Shown here piece after piece: positions 57,201 through 64,000 of a stretch of DNA of 64,000 bases (the stretch's first letter is position 1; each line of letters starts with the position of its first letter). Made by a program: the position numbers and the translations under genes. Origin of the DNA: Ischnura elegans (Eukaryota; Arthropoda; Insecta; Odonata; Coenagrionidae); the NCBI RefSeq assembly GCF_921293095.1, contig NW_025791676.1, positions 1 through 64,000 on the forward strand, in the 5' to 3' direction. The notes beneath the pieces are model-generated. The model was not told the DNA's origin, did not search any database, and saw only the letters and a list, made by a program, of their open reading frames with translations.

Positions 57201-60200
57201 TAAAACGATAGGAGAAATAAGGCAATTGTTGGTGACGAGTGTCAGTGCGATTGAATCAATGGTTTAATTAATATGTTACAATGTGTGAATGACAAAATGA
57301 CATTAAATGTGTCACACTCAAAATTATTCATAAAAACCATAATTACCGAGGGATTTTGACGGGATGCGTTTTAAAACGTTAACAATAATAAAACATACGT
57401 TAGTATCGAGTTTCGTAGCGTTAGAATAATTAGTTTAAAAAATATTCAAGTTGAAGTGACTGAAATATTGCAGAGGCTAAATATTGAATAACAACATTAT
57501 GTCCTATAAACAGTGAAAACCAGCGGATTTTAGTGGGACAAGTTTTAAAACAATAGGAGAAATAAGGCAATTGTTGGTGACGAGTGTCAGTGCGATTGAA
57601 TCAATGGTTTAATTAATATGTTACAATGTGTGAATGACAAAATGACATTAAATGTGTCACACTCAAAATTATTCATAAAAACCGTATTTACCGAGGGATT
57701 TTGACGGGATGCGTTTTAAAACGTTAACAATAGTAAAACATACGTTACTGTCGAGTTTCGTATCGTTAGAATAATTAGTTTAAAAAATATTCCAGTAGAA
57801 GTGCCTGAAATATTGCGGAGGCTAAATATTGAATTACAACATTATGTCCTATAAACAGTGAAAACCAGCGGATTTTGGTGGGACAAGTTTTAGAACAATA
57901 GGAGAAATAAGGCAATTGTTGGTGAAGAGTGTCAGTGCGATTGAATTAATGGTTTAATTAATATGTTACACTCCCTGGCTGTCGACATGAAATTCCTAGG
58001 GTCAAACTCAATATTATTTATAAAAACCATAATTACCGAGGGATTTTGACGGGATACCTTTTAAAACGTTAACAACAGTAAAACATACATTAGTGTCGAG
58101 TTTCGTATCGTTAGAATAATTAGTTTAAAAAATATTCCAGTTGAAGTGACTGAAATATTGCAGAGGCTAAATATTGAATAACAACATTATGTCCTATAAA
58201 CAGTGAAAACCAGCGGATTTTGGTGGAACAAGTTTTAAAACAATAGGAGAAATAAGGCAATTGTCGGTGACGAGTGTCAGTGCGATTGAGTCAATGGTTT
58301 AATTAATATGTTACAATGTGTGTATGACAAAATGACATTAAATGTGTCATACTCAAAATTATTCATAAAAACCATAATTACCGAGGGATTTTGACGGGAT
58401 GCGTTTTAAAACGTTAACAATAGTAAAACATACGTTAGTGTCGAGTTTCGTATCGTTAGAATAATTAGTTTAAAAAATATTCCAGTTGAAGTGACTGAAA
58501 TATTGCAGAGGCTAAATATTGAATAACAACATTATGTCCTATAAACAGTGAAAACCAGCGGATTTTGGTGGGACAAGTTTTAGAACAATAGGAGAAATAA
58601 GGCAATTGTTGGTGAAGAGTGTCAGTGCGATTGAATTAATGGTTTAATTAATATGTTACACTCCCTGGCTGTCGACATGAAATTCCTAGGGTCAAACTCA
58701 ATATTATTTATAAAAACCATAATTACCGAGGGATTTTGACGGGATACCTTTTAAAACGTTAACAATAGTAAAACATACATTAGTGTCGAGTTTCGTATCG
58801 TTAGAATAATTAGTTTAAAAAATATTCCAGTTGAAGTGACTGAAATATTGCAGAGGCTAAATATTCAATAACAACATTATGTCCTATAAACAGTGAAAAC
58901 CAGCGGATTCTGGTGGGACAAGTTTTAGAACAATAGGAGAAATAAGGCAATTGTTGGTGAAGAGTGTCAGTGCGATTGAATAAATGGTTTAATTAATATG
59001 TTACAATGTGTGTATGACAAAATGACATTAAATGTGTCACACTCAAAATTATTCATAAAAACCATAATTACCGAGGGATTTTGACGGGATGCGTTCTAAA
59101 ACGTTAACAATAGTAAAACATACATTAGTGTCGAGTTTCGTATCGTTAGAATAATTAGTTTAAAAAATATTCCAGTTGAAGTGACTGAAATATTGCAGAG
59201 GCTATATATTGAGTAACAACATTATGTCCTATAAACAGTGAAAACCAGCGGATTTTGGTGGGACAAGTTTTAAAACAATAGGAGAAATAAGGCAATTGTC
59301 GGTGACGAGTGTCAGAGCGATTGAATTAATGGTTGAATTAATATTTTTCAATCTCAGGCTGACAACATGAAATTCCTAGAATCAAACTCAATATCATTTA
59401 TAAAAACCATAGTTACCGAGGGATTTTGATGGGAGACGTTTTAAAACGTTCTTAAAGTGAAAACAAACATTATTGAGTAGTATCATAGTCTCTGAATGAA
59501 TACTTTCAAAATACGCCATTTTTTGGGTTGTAAGTAAGCGAAGACAAGAAAATTAAGACAAATATTCGTGACAAGTGTCAGTGCAACGGAGTAAATAGTT
59601 TTAAAAATGTGTTACAGTTGCTAATGAGTTAATCAAATTTCCATTTTCATACTCAAAATTATTTCTAAAAACCATAAATACCGTGGGATTTGGACGGGAG
59701 ACGTTTCAAAACTTAGGTGTATTCAAAAAGAACATTATTGCGGAGTTCCGTAGCCACAGAATGAATACTTTGAAAAATATCCCATATTATGTGTCTGACA
59801 GCAAATGCTGATTTTTCAATATCAACGTTATGTCATATGAACAGTAAAAACCAGTGAATTTTGATGGGACCGGTTTTAAAACGACAAGGAAATTAAGGCA
59901 ATTATTCGTGACTAGTGTCAGTGCGACTGATTCCATGGTTTAAGAAATATATTGTAATCCGTTGCTGACAAAAACAAATTTCCAATGCCATACTCCAAAT
60001 TATTCATAAAAAGCAATAATTACCGAGGGATTTGGACGGGAGACGTTTTAGAACGTGAATATAAATTGAAACAAACATTATCGTGGACCTTCAGTGCGAC
60101 GGAATTGAAAATTTCAACAATGTTCCATGCTCTGTGCCCGTCACATTGCAAAGTGTCCGTTTAAACTCAACAGGTGAGCGTGGAAACCACACTTCCGGTC

Positions 60201-60251
60201 GGATTTTCACGAGGCACGTTTTAAAACGTGCAGAAAAATGACACAATAAAT
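54211..60251. repeat. 345-bp satellite array, second unit
   Basis: The same monomer count and order as 10950-16990. A few monomers carry variants that match a different monomer of the first array: GGGATACC near 58741 replaces GGGATGCG near 15481, and TTAATTAATATG near 57610 replaces TTAATGAATATG near 14350. This indicates short conversion tracts between monomers. Confidence 0.95.
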
Positions 60252-61959
60252 TATTTGGAGACAAAGTTCGACAGAATAATAGCTACGTTAATGCCACATA
60301 CGTGGCTACTGCGACAGCGCACGATGTATTCGTCGTAGGCGTGTGACATTTCGTCATAACATGCAGATTGTCACTTCATGCATTGCAATAGGGATATGTG
60401 AAGTTCGAAAGGAATAACTCCGAAGTCGTACTCGCTCTTTTCCTTCGTAATTCCGCATTCAGACAGTGAAATGCATCGGAAATATTGACAAACGAAGTAA
60501 CTCAAAGGAAAATTGATTTGCCAAAAGAGGTAATTGTAAGAATGCCGAAACAACAAATACCACGTTTCAGGAAATAGCAAAGTTAGGTTTCAAACTTGGA
60601 CATTACCGTAGAGAGTGGAATTAATCCACAGAACAATGTACGAAAAACGAACAAAGGGAAAGTTATCGATCGGCGATGTGAAGAGTACATCTTTTCCCTT
60701 GCACGTCCGTATTCACGAATACACGTTTCCTGCGGGAAAGACACATCATTTCCAATCCCGAAGTGGCTGTGGTAATTTAAGTAATACGTGTAACGCGCCA
60801 CGTCGTCACAATGTTGTAGGGAACGGTAATTCATTTTCACAAAAGTCATTCAAAATCAGCCTTCTCACACACAGAAAATCGCAGTCATCAATTTCCAGAA
60901 TCGCACGCAAGACCAGAAATATCCTGCGACTCGAGTATGGAAAAGCCAGTCTCACTCGACAATCCCTCCCGTCGAGGCGTAATTTTTTTTTCACCAACCT
61001 TTCGCAATCCCTGCCCAGGAATCAAATTCACCACATTCCCCCCAGAATAGGCACAGAAAGCGCACGGAGTGAAACGAACGGGGCGAACCGAAAACCGTAG
61101 GAGCGTCAAACGGAGTCATTCCATTTCCTTGGAATATCACGATTCGCGGCGCAATCGGAGTACTCTCGCGACATTCAGCCCCCGCCGGAAAGGGGAAACG
61201 ATAATCGAGTGCCGCCGTTTGCGGAATAACGGCACGAGAACAAAAATTATGGACATTCGTCCGCTTCTCCCGGGGATCGCGGGTTCGCGGCAGCGCGAAC
61301 GATCGCAGTCGCACGCGGAAAGAGTGATTTCGGCGTCGCGAAAAGGCGAGATCGAGGGAAACAGTCGCGTTTCGGCGACGCCGAAGTGGCGTCTCGATCG
61401 TCGATCGAAATCGCCGCAAACTCGGATCGAAAAGTGCAACAGACGAATGCACAACCGCGGATCGAGTCGTCGCGACACGACGCCGATCCGTCCGACAGGC
61501 ACATCTTCCGACCATCGTTCTCCGTCCGCGGGGCGCCGTCCAGACCGGCGCCGGCGTGCCGGCACACGCAGGAAGGTTCAGAGAAACGGCGAGGCAGGTC
61601 GCCGATCGACCACGCGAACCCGCGACGCCACGGCGACACTTTAATTATCGGGTCGGAAGGCGCGCCGGTGACATGCCGTATTTCGCTCGGGCGCCGCGGC
61701 GCCCGCGACGTTCCGGTCGCCGACGGCGGGCCGCCCGCGCGCGGCCGGGACTGTCGCCTCGCGCGTCGAGATCGGACGCCGACGTCGGAGCCGCCGGCGC
61801 CGTCCGAAACGATAAAGTGCGAGACGAAGTCGAGTACAAAGATTCGAAGGAGAACGCCGACGACAAGTTCGACAGCGGCGAACGCGCTCCGAAATGGTAC
61901 GATATCTCGAAGGTGGGAAACGCGAAAATTTCATCGCTTCATACCTCTCGTCCGAGACC
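60252..61959. promoter_or_regulatory. Second-unit H1 upstream region
   Basis: Copy of 16991-18698: spacer followed by the CpG-rich H1 flank, with the palindrome at 61688-61705 and the 21-nt leader motif at 61885-61905. Confidence 0.6.
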
Positions 61960-62682
61960 ATGGCAGACGCTACCGCAGCAGCCGCAGCAGCGCCCCCGGC
62001 GGCCCAGCCGTCCGGCACCGCAGCCGTCAAGCCCCTGCCCGCCGCCTCCGCAGCATCCAAGAAGGCCAGCAAGGGCGCCGCCTCCAAGAAGGCCCGCGCA
62101 AAGCCCTCCCATCCACCGACCTCCGAGATGGTCAACAACGCCGTCAAGAGCCTCAAGGAACGCGGCGGCTCCTCCCTCCAGGCCATCAAGAAGTACATCG
62201 CCGCCTCCTACAAGGTCGACGCCGAGAAGCTCTCCCCCTTCATCAAGAAGTACCTCAAGTCCGCCGTCACCTCCGGCACACTCGTACAGACCAAGGGCAA
62301 GGGAGCGTCGGGGTCCTTCAAGCTGAGCTCCACCACGCTGAAGGACAAGGCTGCACCCGCTGCAGCCAAGGCGAAGAAGACCGCAGCCAAGAAGACCGCC
62401 GCGGCCAAGAAGCCCAAGCCCGCGAAGAAGGAGAAGGCTGCCACCAAGCGGTCCGCGCCCAAGGAGCGCTCCAAGTCCGCGCCTCCTGCGAAGAAGGCAA
62501 AGAAAGCAGACAAGCCCAAGAAGAAGCCCGCAGCAGCCAAGCCAGCGGCGAAGGCAGCAAAGTCCCCATCGAAGGCGAAGAAGGCGCCCACCAAGCCCAA
62601 GGCGCCCAAGCCCAAGAAGACGCCCACCAAGCCCAAGCCCGCGGCAGCAAAGAAGGCCGCCGCCGCCCCCAAGAAGAAGTGA
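61960..62682 (+). CDS. H1: Histone H1, second unit
   Basis: 240 aa, the same protein as the first-unit H1: disordered N-tail, winged-helix domain at about 49-123, Lys/Ala/Pro-rich C-tail. The start is again [13 protein letters not shown]. The stem-loop follows at 62736-62751. Identity at the protein level fits concerted evolution of the array. Confidence 0.97.
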   Translation: MADATAAAAAAPPAAQPSGTAAVKPLPAASAASKKASKGAASKKARAKPSHPPTSEMVNNAVKSLKERGGSSLQAIKKYIAASYKVDAEKLSPFIKKYLKSAVTSGTLVQTKGKGASGSFKLSSTTLKDKAAPAAAKAKKTAAKKTAAAKKPKPAKKEKAATKRSAPKERSKSAPPAKKAKKADKPKKKPAAAKPAAKAAKSPSKAKKAPTKPKAPKPKKTPTKPKPAAAKKAAAAPKKK

Positions 62683-62735
62683 GCGACCGAACCTCGCAGG
62701 TTCACCGAACTTCGATGTACGCGAAGTTCAATTTA

Positions 62736-62751
62736 GGCCCTCTTAAGGGCC
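62736..62751 (+). terminator. H1 3' stem-loop, second unit
   Basis: GGCCCTCTTAAGGGCC, identical to the first-unit copy. The downstream element TTTTCCATGCTTA follows at 62773-62785. Confidence 0.92.
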
Positions 62752-62785
62752 ATCAAGTCATATAGATGACTATTTTCCATGCTTA

Positions 62786-63506
62786 AAACAAAATCCTAAA
62801 CTCCTCCTTCACCTTACCCAATAAAGTTTCAAACCTTACCCATTGAAGGAAATGAGTAGATGGACAATATTCCTTCTACAAATCCGCTAATTTTACGTCA
62901 AATTAATGCACCTTCCATTGAAGGTTGTCAGATAATTTTTTGGCAGTAAAAATTTACCTATGAAACTAAGTTTCGAAAGAGACGTCTGCTGCAGCAGAAA
63001 GCGTGATTGCTCAAAAGAATGAAGTATTTGCGTATCACATATTTGCAACCAAGACGGTCGATTGTTGAAAACAATGAAATCTTGGCGAATGTCATTGTTG
63101 CATTAGTATTTTCCGTGACAATACTGCTGGCTGAAAACAATCGTCGCGCATGGCAACATCTCCTAACGACGTTTTTTGAGTTCGAGAGATGCCTACATTG
63201 TCGTAACTCGATAAAGGATTGAGTGTACTCCTGACTTTGTTATTCTGATAGAACTTCGTAATTTCCGTTACTTATGAAATTTAAATTGCCATTCTGTAAA
63301 GATAGCATTTTCCGTCAGGAAACTACCAGGATGCCAAGCACTCCATCTGCAAAAAAACATCTTTTCATAAGTTTTATTCATACCTTCCAGTATTCATTTC
63401 AACTATTTTTCATTAGTTAATTATAATTATCATTAATTACAACTTTATTATTTTTTCATTCTCTTTCAGATTTTCTTTATGAAATATTATTTCATTCTCG
63501 TCGATG
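62786..63506. other. Second-unit H1-H3 intergenic region
   Basis: Copy of 19525-20245; no gene. The H3 downstream element lies at 63507-63537. Confidence 0.6.
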
Positions 63507-63540
63507 TAAGCAATGGGAAACAATCGTCTGTATGACGTCT

Positions 63541-63556
63541 AGTCCTGAAAAGGACT
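63541..63556 (-). terminator. H3 3' stem-loop, second unit
   Basis: The minus strand reads AGTCCTTTTCAGGACT, identical to the first unit. Confidence 0.95.
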
Positions 63557-63596
63557 TTTGTTTTTGTGCCGACAAGAAGTCGACAGCGACGACGAT

Positions 63597-64000
<404 letters not shown>

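Overview
The window is a stretch of an arthropod, most likely insect, replication-dependent histone gene array. All five histone genes are present (H1, H3, H4, H2A, H2B). They are intronless and each ends in a histone 3' stem-loop instead of a poly(A) signal. 5S rRNA sequences are interspersed, and large non-LTR retrotransposons sit among the genes. Insect is inferred from the Jockey-type LINEs, the histone promoter style and the 5S sequence; I cannot name the species.

The repeat unit is unusually large. Bases 43263-64000 repeat bases 1 to about 20740 almost base for base (offset 43260-43262), so the window holds one complete unit of about 43.26 kb and nearly half of the next. Order in the first unit: a gene-free spacer with diverged internal duplications and CTCF-like motifs (1-8.9 kb); a variant 5S rRNA gene (8914-9031); more spacer; a 345-bp satellite of about 18 monomers (10.95-16.99 kb); a CpG-rich flank and H1 (+); H3 (-); two nearly identical head-to-tail Jockey-clade LINEs, A and B (-), between the H3 coding region and its promoter; the H3 promoter, divergent from a remnant H4-like promoter; a different intact Jockey-clade LINE, C (+); H4 (+); divergent H2A (-) and H2B (+); and a 5S rRNA gene split after nucleotide 28 by an internally deleted LINE, D (+). 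The second unit then begins.

The most interesting biology is the use of the histone/5S array by retrotransposons. A and B occupy the same 14-bp site in the H3 5' leader but have different 5' junctions. They therefore look like two separate insertions at one site: a candidate site-specific, histone-H3-targeting Jockey-type LINE. The elements lie in sense downstream of the H3 TATA box, lack a poly(A) tail and end in a short hairpin, so they may ride on the H3 promoter as R1/R2 elements ride on rDNA transcription. LINE C sits on the other side of the same divergent promoter. LINE D interrupts 5S with a 7-bp target duplication.

Histone expression signals are clear. Each gene has a 16-nt stem-loop. 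H1, H3, H4 and H2B share a (C)CATTGCTTA-type element 20-22 nt further on, where the U7-binding downstream element should lie. Most small open frames in the spacers and satellite look like chance.
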